In this document: in pieces, positions 43,799 to 52,140 of the stretch
Position numbering within the stretch: position 1 is the first letter of the stretch
Layout of the letters: the number at the start of each line of letters is the position of its first letter
From: Palsa-147 sp963771905
GTDB lineage: Bacteria > Acidobacteriota > Terriglobia > Acidiferrales > UBA7541
Length of the DNA: 64,000 nucleotides
Direction of reading: 5' to 3'
Assembly: GCA_963771905.1 (NCBI GenBank)
Contig: CAVYVI010000014.1
Coordinates: 496,001-560,000, forward strand
The notes under the pieces: model-generated
Told to the model about the DNA's origin: nothing
Databases searched by the model: none
The model's input: the letters and a program-made list of their open reading frames with translations, nothing else
Position numbers and translations under genes: made by a program

Positions 43799-44932
43799 CT
43801 ACATCAATATTTTATTTTTGGGAATTGTGTCCCACACGTGCCAGAACGTCTGCATTTCCGCAGGGGTGCCGAGAGAGACACGAATATATTTATCGAGAAG
43901 CGGAATGGGCGGAGCGACAAGAACGCCGTTCTTCTTGAAGTATTCGACAGTTTCTCTGGCCGGCCGATCCACATTCAACATCACAAAATTCGCGTGAGAG
44001 TCAATCACGCGGAGCATGCGCGCGTTGGCTTGATTCAGAAATTCCTGGCGGTCGTCAGCATTGCGTTTCACGCTCATGGTCACGTATTCGGTGTCGCTGA
44101 GCGCGGCGCTCGCGGCCTGCGCGCCGACGACGTTTACGTTGAATTGAATCCGTTCGGGCCAAAGTTTCTCCGTGATTTCCGGAGCGGCGACGGCGTAGCC
44201 GACGCGCAATCCCGCGAGCCCGTAAACTTTGGAAAAAGTGCGAGCGACAATCACGCGATCGTCGTTCATGGGGCGATCGATAAAGGAAGCGTACGTGGAT
44301 GCTTGCCCGGCGAAGTGGTGGTAGGCCTCATCGATGAGTATGGTGGTTGTGCCCGGAAGTTTCCGGATGAAAGCTTCGAGATCCTGGCGGGGCGTCAAGC
44401 TGGCCGTGGGATTATTCGGATTACAAATGTAGACGAGCGATGTTGCGCCATCGGCTCGCGCGAGCATCGCGTCCAAATCGTGCGAAAACGTTTTCGTCAG
44501 CGGAACGCGGAGCAATTCTGCGCCTGCGGGCTCTGCGTAAAAGCCGATCAATTCAAATGTGGGCTGCGCCATCATGAGTTTTTTGTGCGGCCCGAGAAAT
44601 GCGAGCGCGGCCATGTGAATAATCTCGGAGGAGCCGCAGCCGAGAATTACTCGCTCGGGCGCGACGCCGTGAAAAGCGGCAAGCTGATTCGCGAGGACTT
44701 CGGCGTCCGGATAGCGATTGGCCGAAGCGGATGCTTCGCGAATCGCGGCAACCACCTTTTCGGATGGGCCGTACGGATTTTCGTTGCGATTCAGAAGAAT
44801 CGGCCCGACGGATTCGGTCGGGCGCGACGACGAGCGCATCGCGTCGCGCGCAAAAGTGCCGAGGGATGGTATGGAGGCGACTGCGGCTCCGGCGCCAAGC
44901 CGTCGCAGCAGATTTCTTCGTGTAATGGGCAT
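43799..44932 (-). CDS. Tat-exported HisC-like pyridoxal-phosphate aminotransferase
   Basis: A 377-residue fold-type I aminotransferase with a twin-arginine signal: PITRRNLLRRLGAGAAVASIPSL at the N-terminus. Mature motifs: LNRNENPYGPS, the PLP-binding CNPNNPTASL, ILIDEAYHHFAGQ and the Schiff-base Lys in VARTFSKVYGLAGLRVGYAVA, all as in histidinol-phosphate aminotransferase-like enzymes. I start at ATG 44932, which has GAGG 5 bases upstream; an ATG at 44959 lacks one. Export through Tat implies that the cofactor is bound before transport, which is unusual for an aminotransferase; the substrate is unknown and no his operon is present. Confidence 0.85.
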   Translation of the reverse strand: MPITRRNLLRRLGAGAAVASIPSLGTFARDAMRSSSRPTESVGPILLNRNENPYGPSEKVVAAIREASASANRYPDAEVLANQLAAFHGVAPERVILGCGSSEIIHMAALAFLGPHKKLMMAQPTFELIGFYAEPAGAELLRVPLTKTFSHDLDAMLARADGATSLVYICNPNNPTASLTPRQDLEAFIRKLPGTTTILIDEAYHHFAGQASTYASFIDRPMNDDRVIVARTFSKVYGLAGLRVGYAVAAPEITEKLWPERIQFNVNVVGAQAASAALSDTEYVTMSVKRNADDRQEFLNQANARMLRVIDSHANFVMLNVDRPARETVEYFKKNGVLVAPPIPLLDKYIRVSLGTPAEMQTFWHVWDTIPKNKILM

Positions 44933-45207
44933 GCGGTCCTCGTGGGTGGCGGAATTCATGGTTAATAATAGAGAGACGTGTGTGGCGAGTTAATATCGCG
45001 CGAAAAGTGCATTCGTTGGTCGCGCTGCGCGAGTCTGGCTGGCGGCAGGGGGTGGTCCGAAATGGCAAAGGCAATTGGGAAAAGCCGCTTATCGTGCTGG
45101 TTGGAAATACCGAATTTGAGACTCATAGAACGGAGGCCGGGTGTTTGTTTTGCTGGAGTTATGGTGGTTTCTAATGGTGCGGTGTGACTCGTAGAAACCT
45201 TCTCAGG

Positions 45208-45227
45208 CCACCTCAAATCTGAGGTGG
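45208..45227. repeat. Perfect 8-bp stem hairpin
   Basis: CCACCTCA-AATC-TGAGGTGG, a perfect inverted repeat with a 4-nt loop and no following T-run. Together with the palindrome at 45301 it is probably part of an intergenic repeat element. Confidence 0.6.
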
Positions 45228-45300
45228 GTTCCGATTGCGATGGCGATTTGCAGCCCGGCGCGGCGCCCTTGGCGGCGCAGGCCTGAGCGGGTGCGCGAGT

Positions 45301-45320
45301 GCACAGCCTGAAGGCTGTGC
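45301..45320. repeat. Perfect 9-bp stem palindrome
   Basis: GCACAGCCT-GA-AGGCTGTGC, a perfect inverted repeat with a 2-nt spacer inside a GC-rich stretch. It resembles REP-like palindromes; the window holds no second copy that I noticed. Confidence 0.6.
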
Positions 45321-45422
45321 CGCCAGGAAGCCCGGCACCCATCCGAACTTTTCGTGATTTGGCCCGTCGTAGCATCCTTTACTACGCTAGCACGCGATTC
45401 CGGAAATGGAAATGTTCAGTTT

Positions 45423-47894
45423 TCAGTGGATTTGTTGCGGAGTGACGGCAGCGAGGGTGGTCGCACCGCGTTGGGCCCAAAGATACGCGGCGCACGCCAC
45501 TGCGTAGGCGAAGAACCCGATCCAAAACGTGCGGGAAATCCCCGCGCCCATGGAGATGGCGACTGCCAGAACAGAAGCAAAGATGGAGGCTGCGCCATTG
45601 ATGGCCCAAAACCAAGGCGTCAACGCCGGGTGATCCTCCGAGGCAGAGCGCAGCCCAAGGGGCAGAGCCATTCCCATGAAAAAGCCCAGGGGGAAAAGAA
45701 TGGCGGTGGCGATGGCGATGCGTTCGGGAGTGGTGGATGCGGCGAATTGCACAATGGCGTGCGGGGTGAGGATTCCAAAGGCGAATACCACCGCCAGCAA
45801 GAGAAGCAGGCGGGCGATAGCGTAGTCTTTGCGGCGATCTCCGGGCGCGCTCTGAGTCGAAAAACTTCCGAGGCCGCTCGAGAGCAGCAAAGCGAAAAGA
45901 ACCACGGAGAGCGCAAAGGTGGGATGTCCCAAGAAAACGATCAGCCGTTCCATTTGAGAAACTTCGACGAGCATGAAGCCCAAACCAATCGCCGCGAAGA
46001 AAAGAAAGTGGGGCAGCGAGCCGGGGAGGGTTTTTCTGTCCACCGTGCGGACGAACGGAACGGCGATACACACGAGAGTGAGAAGGCTGATGGCGATCAG
46101 CAGAACACCCAGAACGAACACGCCTTGCATGCTGACTACGACGAACTTCCATAGGTGCGTGTCGAAGGCATGCCGGAACGAAAAAAGATTAAAGAAAAAC
46201 GGGCAGTCGTCGGTCGGAGGAGAAAGGTTGAACGGCAGTCCGGCGAGTGAGCTGTCCTTATAATTTCCGGAGCCAAGAGCCGCAAAAGCGGGATCGATGG
46301 CGTACCGGGGAGTCAGAACGAGTTCGAATTGCAGCCGGCGTGCCAGGTCCTCGACCCGGTCGATTTCTTCGGGAGTGAAGGGCGCTCGGCTGACGAGCAT
46401 CGTGGCGGCGCCGGCCTGGGGATGTTCCTCCGTACTCGGGCGAAGATGCCGGAGAAGGATGATGTGCGCGCGAGGATTGGTCACGCCGTCCTGGAGCAAA
46501 GCGGTTGCCGCGAGGCACGTGAGCCGGTACACCTCCGCGGGCATGAGCCGAAAATACCAGCGAGAAGACGAGAAAATTCCCGTCGGCGTCAATCGATGGA
46601 GGATAAGTTTCCAGGCCTCGGTGGTGTAGAGCGAATTTTCGCTGAGGGTGAATGCGCCGGCAGCCGTGGCGGCCCAGGTGTCAATGAAGGAGGCCTGGAT
46701 AATGTCGAATCTTTCCGGCGTGCGCGTCAAATAACTGCGGGCTTCGTCATTGATAAAGGTGACTTGAGGATAGCGGTCGAGATGGCCAGTGAAATCGCCG
46801 TAACGCTGGTTGACCGCGCGCAGGATATCTTGATTGAGTTCGACAGCGCGGATGGATTTCTGGTGGAAGAGCAGAGCGGCGAGGACGTCGCGGCCAGCCC
46901 CCGCACCGATAATCAGTTCGTTGGAATTCGGGCGAAGATAGTGAACGAATTGTTTGATGTCGTATTTGAGAAAATCATCTTCGCTCAAGTCTCCTGTAAA
47001 CGCCGTCAGGGTCGTTCCGGCGTTCGCATCGATGGTCAAATTCAGTTGCCGCGCGCTTTGATCCGCGGGATAGGCGGGGCTGAGGCCTTCGTTGGGCAGG
47101 CGAGATAGATGATTGGGATCTCCCGACACGGTGATGCGCGAAAATGAATTCCACTTTTCGTACAATGGTCGCGGCTCGAGCTTTCCCTCCGTCCATGTCA
47201 GACGAAGGAGCGCGGCCTGGCGGTGGGCGAAATGGGAATTGAGGATCACGAAGACGGCGAGCAAGAGGCTGGAGAAAACGGCGACGCGGCGGAGCTTGCG
47301 GAAGCTTCCATCGAGTGCGAAGAGAATGGCGGAGGCACTACCGAGGAAGGCTACGACGAATACGGCCGTCAGACCGTCCGTGAATTTCAGGGTGAAGATG
47401 AGGACGATGCATCCGAGGGCCGCGCCGACGAGGTCGGCGGCATAGAGGCGGCTGATTTGGAGCGGAAATTTGGTGAGGGCCGCGCAGATGCAAATCCCGC
47501 TGAAGAAAAATGGGCCGGACATGACCACGTAGGTGAAGACGAGAGACACGGCGGCGAGGGCCGTCAGGCTCGGAGCAACGGGAACGAGCAGGTGCATGAG
47601 CAAACTAACAATGGCGGTGAAGGAAAAGAATAGAGCGCTGACGGCCATCTGGCGCTTGCATTTTTCGCCGACGTAATCGCCGGGGTGCAGGTAAACGGTG
47701 AGAGCGCCGAGGGTGAGGCCGAACATGGAGAGCGAAATGGCCATGAAGGCGAAGTGGTAGAGCATTGTGACGCTGAAAATTCGCGTCAAAAGTATTTCAT
47801 GCATGAGGGTTGCGAGGGTCAGGAGAAGAACACCGGCGTAGGTGAAACGGGTCGCTCGCGGTTGCGCGGGGATTGACGCCTCCGGCGTGCTCAC
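45423..47894 (-). CDS. Membrane-embedded spermidine-synthase-like fusion protein
   Basis: An 823-residue protein with about six N-terminal membrane segments (residues 20-220), a soluble class I methyltransferase-like spermidine-synthase domain (about 320-430: ELIIGAGAGRDVLAALLFHQKSIRAVELNQDILRAV, DEARSYLTRTPERFDIIQASFIDTWAATAAGAFTLSENSLYTTEAW), and about seven further membrane segments from about 600 to the end. This belongs to the long MFS-like/spermidine-synthase family; whether it makes polyamines is not established. The GTG start overlaps the NikR stop as GTGA, so the gene is translated together with the regulator. Confidence 0.85.
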   Translation of the reverse strand: MSTPEASIPAQPRATRFTYAGVLLLTLATLMHEILLTRIFSVTMLYHFAFMAISLSMFGLTLGALTVYLHPGDYVGEKCKRQMAVSALFFSFTAIVSLLMHLLVPVAPSLTALAAVSLVFTYVVMSGPFFFSGICICAALTKFPLQISRLYAADLVGAALGCIVLIFTLKFTDGLTAVFVVAFLGSASAILFALDGSFRKLRRVAVFSSLLLAVFVILNSHFAHRQAALLRLTWTEGKLEPRPLYEKWNSFSRITVSGDPNHLSRLPNEGLSPAYPADQSARQLNLTIDANAGTTLTAFTGDLSEDDFLKYDIKQFVHYLRPNSNELIIGAGAGRDVLAALLFHQKSIRAVELNQDILRAVNQRYGDFTGHLDRYPQVTFINDEARSYLTRTPERFDIIQASFIDTWAATAAGAFTLSENSLYTTEAWKLILHRLTPTGIFSSSRWYFRLMPAEVYRLTCLAATALLQDGVTNPRAHIILLRHLRPSTEEHPQAGAATMLVSRAPFTPEEIDRVEDLARRLQFELVLTPRYAIDPAFAALGSGNYKDSSLAGLPFNLSPPTDDCPFFFNLFSFRHAFDTHLWKFVVVSMQGVFVLGVLLIAISLLTLVCIAVPFVRTVDRKTLPGSLPHFLFFAAIGLGFMLVEVSQMERLIVFLGHPTFALSVVLFALLLSSGLGSFSTQSAPGDRRKDYAIARLLLLLAVVFAFGILTPHAIVQFAASTTPERIAIATAILFPLGFFMGMALPLGLRSASEDHPALTPWFWAINGAASIFASVLAVAISMGAGISRTFWIGFFAYAVACAAYLWAQRGATTLAAVTPQQIH

Positions 47895-48307
47895 GAGAGG
47901 TCTTTTCCGGTTGTCGTGACCGCGAGCTTGCCGTGTTTTACGCCGACGAGACTGAGGATTTGCGCGGCGAAGCGATTCATCTCAGTGCTTTCGCCCTTCA
48001 TGATAATGACTTCGAGGCAATTGTGGTGATCGAGGTGGACGTGGGTCGCGGCGAGGACGTTGGTGCGCGCGTCATGCTGAAGGCTGACGAGCTGGCCGGA
48101 AAGCCCCGGCTTGTGGTGATCGTAAACCATGGTGAGCGTGCCGACCACGACGCGATTTTCCTTGACGTCCTCGCCGACAACGTAATCGCGGAGTAAGTCG
48201 CGAATGGCTTCGGAGCGGTTGTGATAGCCCTTCTTGGAAATGATGCGGTCGAATTTGTCGAGCAGGCTCTGTTCGAGCGAGATGCCGGTCCTGACGATCT
48301 TCTCCAT
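47891..48307 (-). CDS. nikR: NikR-type nickel-responsive regulator
   Basis: A 138-residue repressor: N-terminal ribbon-helix-helix (VRTGISLEQSLLDKFDRIISKKGYHNRSEAIRDLLRDY, about 4-42) and a C-terminal ACT-like metal domain with VYDHHKPGLSGQL, ATHVHLDHHNCLEVIIMKGE, where the His/Cys cluster holds the high-affinity nickel site. Length and order match NikR. The gene is divergent from a TonB receptor and leads a two-gene operon with the spermidine-synthase-like gene. A quasi-palindrome in the 175-bp divergent gap could be its operator. Confidence 0.92.
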   Translation of the reverse strand: MEKIVRTGISLEQSLLDKFDRIISKKGYHNRSEAIRDLLRDYVVGEDVKENRVVVGTLTMVYDHHKPGLSGQLVSLQHDARTNVLAATHVHLDHHNCLEVIIMKGESTEMNRFAAQILSLVGVKHGKLAVTTTGKDLS

Positions 48308-48337
48308 GGCCCCTCCTGACTAACGCGAAAAGAACCG

Positions 48338-48364
48338 GTAGCATGATTTTAATAATTGTGTTAC
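48338..48364. promoter_or_regulatory. Candidate NikR operator
   Basis: GTAGCA-N15-TGTTAC is a 27-bp quasi-palindrome in the divergent nikR/TonB-receptor gap. Outer arms agree in 5 of 6 positions and the AT-rich centre is partly symmetric. NikR operators of other bacteria are 27-28-bp dyads with similar outer half-sites (for example GTATGA-N16-TCATAC in E. coli). The assignment rests on this geometry and on the position. Confidence 0.45.
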
Positions 48365-48372
48365 ACACACGA

Positions 48373-48395
48373 CTCGGCGAAGGCGATTCGCCGAG
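48373..48395 (+). repeat. Hairpin in the 5' leader of the TonB-receptor gene
   Basis: CTCGGCGAA-GGCGA-TTCGCCGAG: a perfect 9-bp inverted repeat with a 5-nt loop, about 90 bp before the receptor start. There is no T-run. It could stabilise the leader or act in control; no riboswitch class was recognised. Confidence 0.5.
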
Positions 48396-48482
48396 GGTGC
48401 GCATCATGCGGCCATCACAGTTTGGTCAGCGATTCTGAGAGCCACAGTCTATATTTCGGAGCGGCAATCCGCCAAGCGCTGG

Positions 48483-50753
48483 ATGAAGATGGCGCGGCGC
48501 GCGGCGTGGTTGTTCGTCCTGGTGGGCGGGAATGCTCTGGCGGCAGCGGGATCGGGCCACGTTTGGGGGCGGATTATCGATCCGCAAGGCGTGGCCGTCG
48601 CCGGAGCGCACGTGAAACTCATGAACTCAACGGGGACGCTGCTTCGCGAAACACAGAGCGACCAACAAGGACGCTTCGACTTTGGCGAGATCGCATCCGG
48701 CCCGTACGGCTTGACGGCTGAGATTTCGTCGTTTGCGCCTGTGAGCGCGAACGTGACGGTGGTTGAAGGGAAGCCGGCGGAGATCAAGCTGCAATTTCAG
48801 GAGATCGCATCGTTGCGGCAAGCGGTGACCGTGGTCGGAGCGCCGGTTCCATCGGCGTTGACTCCAGACCCATCGGAGCACGTAATCGTTCACGATCAAG
48901 TGCTGGACGCGAATCCAGGCCGGCCGGGAGCGCCCATTTCATTGCCGGGATTGCCAATTGAAACTGCGTCAGGAGGAATCAAAGCGCCACAGTATTTTGC
49001 GCCCGGAGTGGCTGGCGATCACGGGGAACCGATCGCGCAGTTCTATCAGATTGGAGATTTTCTGTATCCTAACAATCTGCCGGCCAACGCGCATGGGAAC
49101 GGGTACTCGGATCCAAATTTTCTGATTGCGCCGATTATCGAGGCGGTGGCCGTGGATGGCGGCGCGTTCAACGTGCGGGAAGGGAATCACTCGATCGATC
49201 TGGCTGCGACGTATGTGCCGAGAGAGCGGCTGGATAATTTCGTGGAGCTGACGGGAGATTACCGGGACATCGATCTGGTGACGGGATGGAGTCCGCGGAA
49301 TCCGGAGACGAATGGGTTCGTTGCCGTCGAAATTTCGATTGGGAACGGATTTCTCGCGCGGCTCGAACACCGGCAGCAATACAAGCTGAACGCGTTCCGG
49401 CAATTCAAGATGGGGCGTCACGAACTGACGCTGTTTGGCGTCGGCTACTACGGATTCTCTTACGTTCCGGGATTGATTCCGATCGATGTTTTTGTGCCGG
49501 ACGATACGGTGGACCGGCGGCAACAGGATCGTACGCATACGAGCATCTTCGTCGCGAGCGAGACGTGGCGGATCACGGACCAGAAGCAATTGACGTTTTC
49601 GGGTTTCTTCCGAACTTACAGTTTGCAGTTGCGATCGAATTTCGCGCCTGATTTCACGCAGAGCCTTGAATTTCCGGGGGGCTTGATCCAACAGAGCGAA
49701 TTTCGAACCGTCGCCGGAGGCGGAGCTGTCTATTCGCAGAAGATTCGTCCATGGCTTTCGTTGCTGGGCGGATTCGATTTGAGGAGAGACGCGCCACGGG
49801 ATCTCGATTTGAAAGCCGCGAATGCTTCAGGTGTTTTTGAGTCTGTGACGAGCAATAATTTGACGCTTTCATTCGTTGAGCCGTATGTAGCCGTGGATGG
49901 TGCGTTGAGCAAGTATTTGCACTATGACTTGGGCGTTCGCCGCGAAGAGGTATGGATCGACAATCAGGATGTGATCAATCCGCAGAATTCGTTCGACAAA
50001 CTGGCGGGATTGACGCTGCCGAAAGCGACGCTGACGATTCTTCCTCCGGAGAACACGTATCTTCCGAGCGTGGCGCTGAGTTATGGAGAGGCATTTCACA
50101 CGGAAGATCCGCGCATCGGAACGGGGGCGGGCGAGCCGACGCTTCTCGCGCCTTCGCGGGCGTATCAGCTCGTAGTGGATAAGAGCATCAAGAAGACGGA
50201 ATTAAAAATCACGCTCAAGCACGTGACCAACGCGCAGGAACTGGCAAAGATCGACCCCGATACCGGCTTGCAGGAAGACGTCGGACCTTCGTTGAACCGA
50301 TCGATCAGCGTTTCGCTGCAGAGAACATTTTCGCAGGGGTCGATTTTTCTTTCGTATGCGCAGGCCGATGCGAGGGACATCCTGACGGGATCACCGACGC
50401 CGGAAGCGCCGCGATTGATCTGGGATACGGTGGCGACGGAGGATCATTTACCATTGAGGATTCACGCGCGATGCGAATTTGAATATGTGCGCGCGAAACC
50501 GGTGGGAGATGGATTTGTCGGACCAGCGGTGCCGGAATTTCGAGGGCAATTGCTGCGGCCGTTTATGGATGGACGCATAACGCTGTCGACGGAAATTCTG
50601 ATTGCCAGCGGATATACGGGAGAAACTACGGAAGTTTTCGCGTTTCCATCGGACCCGACGTACCCGACTCCGATCGAGCGCGTTGTGGGAGTGCCGCTGA
50701 AGTCGTATGTCACGGTGAGCTGGACGTACCACTTCCGGGAAGCGAAGCCGTAA
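48483..50753 (+). CDS. TonB-dependent receptor with carboxypeptidase-regulatory domain
   Basis: A 756-residue outer-membrane receptor. Signal peptide AAWLFVLVGGNALAAAG (about 7-23), Ig-like domain VWGRIIDPQGVAVAGAHVKL...GPYGLTAEIS (about 26-110), plug about 130-260 (YFAPGVAGDHGEPIAQFYQIGDFLYPNNLPANAHGNGYSD) and a beta-barrel to the C-terminal SYVTVSWTYHF. It is divergent from nikR across a 175-bp gap that holds a NikR-type dyad, so I infer nickel- (or cobalt-) responsive expression and possibly uptake of a metal chelate. No strong ribosome-binding site is visible before ATG 48483. Confidence 0.88.
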   Translation: MKMARRAAWLFVLVGGNALAAAGSGHVWGRIIDPQGVAVAGAHVKLMNSTGTLLRETQSDQQGRFDFGEIASGPYGLTAEISSFAPVSANVTVVEGKPAEIKLQFQEIASLRQAVTVVGAPVPSALTPDPSEHVIVHDQVLDANPGRPGAPISLPGLPIETASGGIKAPQYFAPGVAGDHGEPIAQFYQIGDFLYPNNLPANAHGNGYSDPNFLIAPIIEAVAVDGGAFNVREGNHSIDLAATYVPRERLDNFVELTGDYRDIDLVTGWSPRNPETNGFVAVEISIGNGFLARLEHRQQYKLNAFRQFKMGRHELTLFGVGYYGFSYVPGLIPIDVFVPDDTVDRRQQDRTHTSIFVASETWRITDQKQLTFSGFFRTYSLQLRSNFAPDFTQSLEFPGGLIQQSEFRTVAGGGAVYSQKIRPWLSLLGGFDLRRDAPRDLDLKAANASGVFESVTSNNLTLSFVEPYVAVDGALSKYLHYDLGVRREEVWIDNQDVINPQNSFDKLAGLTLPKATLTILPPENTYLPSVALSYGEAFHTEDPRIGTGAGEPTLLAPSRAYQLVVDKSIKKTELKITLKHVTNAQELAKIDPDTGLQEDVGPSLNRSISVSLQRTFSQGSIFLSYAQADARDILTGSPTPEAPRLIWDTVATEDHLPLRIHARCEFEYVRAKPVGDGFVGPAVPEFRGQLLRPFMDGRITLSTEILIASGYTGETTEVFAFPSDPTYPTPIERVVGVPLKSYVTVSWTYHFREAKP

Positions 50754-50874
50754 TTTCCTGCGCGAGGGAAAATAAGTGGACGCCGCACTGATCAGCGTCA
50801 AGAAGTCCGTTCAAGAGAACGGCGGCTTGATCTGTGATGAGCGGCCAATAGAGATTGAACGTAGCCGCGACCGA

Positions 50875-51216
50875 TTATTTCGGCGCGCTGATATATCGAC
50901 AGACGTCCTTCACCGCGTTGCTCAGCATGACGGTTTTCGTGCTGAACACGGCCTGCCCGCCATGCCTGAACACGGTGAATCTGTAGTTGCCGGACCAGCC
51001 AAATGCTTGCAGCATGAAGTCGGACTTTTTCGGATCGAGGGTGATGCCTACATTCGAGCATTTGTTGTCGAGATTCTTCAGCAGATCGGCATTGGGAACG
51101 GTCGAGCCCGGAGCCACCAAGAGCAGGATGGGCGGCTTTGATTGTGCCTTCGCGGGTCCCGCAGCCGCGAAGGACAGCGTGAACACCATTCCAGCGCCAA
51201 GCAGGATTTTTTTCAT
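50875..51216 (-). CDS. Small secreted hypothetical protein
   Basis: A 113-residue protein with a signal peptide (MKKILLGAGMVFTLSFAAAGPAKAQ) and a short mature domain beginning SKPPILLLVAPGSTVPNADLLKNL. It has two cysteines (CSNVGI and DVCRYI) that could form a disulfide. No family was recognised. GTAGGAGAGG precedes the ATG. It stands alone between two receptor gene regions. Confidence 0.7.
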   Translation of the reverse strand: MKKILLGAGMVFTLSFAAAGPAKAQSKPPILLLVAPGSTVPNADLLKNLDNKCSNVGITLDPKKSDFMLQAFGWSGNYRFTVFRHGGQAVFSTKTVMLSNAVKDVCRYISAPK

Positions 51217-51467
51217 GGTTTGATCCTCTCCTACCGAGCAAGCGCGCGGTATCTACACTTAATCGGACGGACGCACGGGCGAAATGGTTGCACGCCCGGC
51301 GAACTCTATTTTTAATGGTAGCAAATCTGAAGCAAAGTGTGACCGGCGGCGAGTCGAGGTGTTTCGATCCGCGCAAATCTTTTGGAACTTTCATATGCGT
51401 TCGCGCGAATGCAGAATGGGTCCAATTGACCCCGCAAGGCAGGGTCATGCGAAGGAGTGCCAATTCG

Positions 51468-52106
51468 ATGAACAATAGTCGTGGGGATGCTTTCAAGCGA
51501 GTTTCGAGTCCCGTCGTGTTTCTGGCGGCCGTGGTGATCGCCGGTGGGCTTCTTTGGCCGGCTTCCGGGCGGACCGCCGCGGGCGCCGGCGAGAATCCGA
51601 GTCTCGCCGGAACGTGGAAATTGAACAAGGATCAGAGTGACAATCCGCGCGAGAAAATGCAGGAGGCGATGGGGAACTCGGGCGGCGGGCAAGGCGAAGG
51701 CGGCGGGCACCATCAGGGCGGCCAGGGCGGAGGATCCGGCCAGGGAGGCGGCGGGCGCCACGGCGGCGGGATGATGGAAGATATGTCGCAGCTCACGATT
51801 GTGCAAACGGGTTCTGACATCAAGATTACCGGAGCATCGGGGAAATTGCTGGCTGCATTGCCAGCGGCCGATACGAGTGCGAAACCGAACGATGCCGATG
51901 CTAATGCGCCACCCGTCCCCAGCGCGCACTGGCAGGATAATCAGCTCGTGACTGAGAGCCAGGGACAACGCCGTGGAAAAACGACCCGCACGTACGCGCT
52001 TTCTTCCGACGGCAAACAGCTCGATGTGACGACGCGCATCGAGAGTCCGCGGTTCAGCCAGCCCGTCACATACCGTCTCGTTTACGATCCGGTGAAGAGC
52101 AACTAA
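51468..52106 (+). CDS. Secreted Gly-rich hypothetical protein
   Basis: A roughly 212-residue exported protein. Signal segment: VVFLAAVVIAGGLLWPASG; the mature start SLAGTWKLNKDQSDN is a pattern common in short acidobacterial secreted proteins. A Gly/His/Gln-rich linker follows (about residues 64-103), then a beta-rich domain (LTIVQTGSDIKITGASGK, ... RTYALSSDGKQLDVTTRI). No function is known. I choose ATG 51468, with AAGGAG 10 bases upstream; ATG 51447 is an alternative. The Oar-like receptor follows after 34 bp, so the pair may be cotranscribed. Confidence 0.7.
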   Translation: MNNSRGDAFKRVSSPVVFLAAVVIAGGLLWPASGRTAAGAGENPSLAGTWKLNKDQSDNPREKMQEAMGNSGGGQGEGGGHHQGGQGGGSGQGGGGRHGGGMMEDMSQLTIVQTGSDIKITGASGKLLAALPAADTSAKPNDADANAPPVPSAHWQDNQLVTESQGQRRGKTTRTYALSSDGKQLDVTTRIESPRFSQPVTYRLVYDPVKSN

Positions 52107-52140
52107 AACGCTGCGGGCCTCCTCGATATCTTTTAGTTCA

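Larger units (their letters stand above)
44933..45422. other. Gene-poor interval with two strong hairpins
   Basis: About 490 bp between the membrane spermidine-synthase-like gene and the aminotransferase. Small frames here (including a 137-codon minus frame) look non-coding. It holds CCACCTCA-AATC-TGAGGTGG (45208-45227) and GCACAGCCT-GA-AGGCTGTGC (45301-45320), neither with a T-run. The region resembles a dispersed intergenic repeat rather than a terminator. Confidence 0.5.

Noticed and set aside
43838..44965. A 375-codon plus-strand ORF antisense to the aminotransferase
   Set aside because: It is a shadow of the aminotransferase, which has all PLP motifs and a Tat signal.
44962..45375. A 137-codon minus-strand ORF before the aminotransferase
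   Set aside because: It runs through two palindromes and has low-complexity composition with no ribosome site or family.
48373..48395. Hairpin as an intrinsic terminator or cobalamin riboswitch
   Set aside because: No T-run follows and the cobalamin-box sequence is missing.
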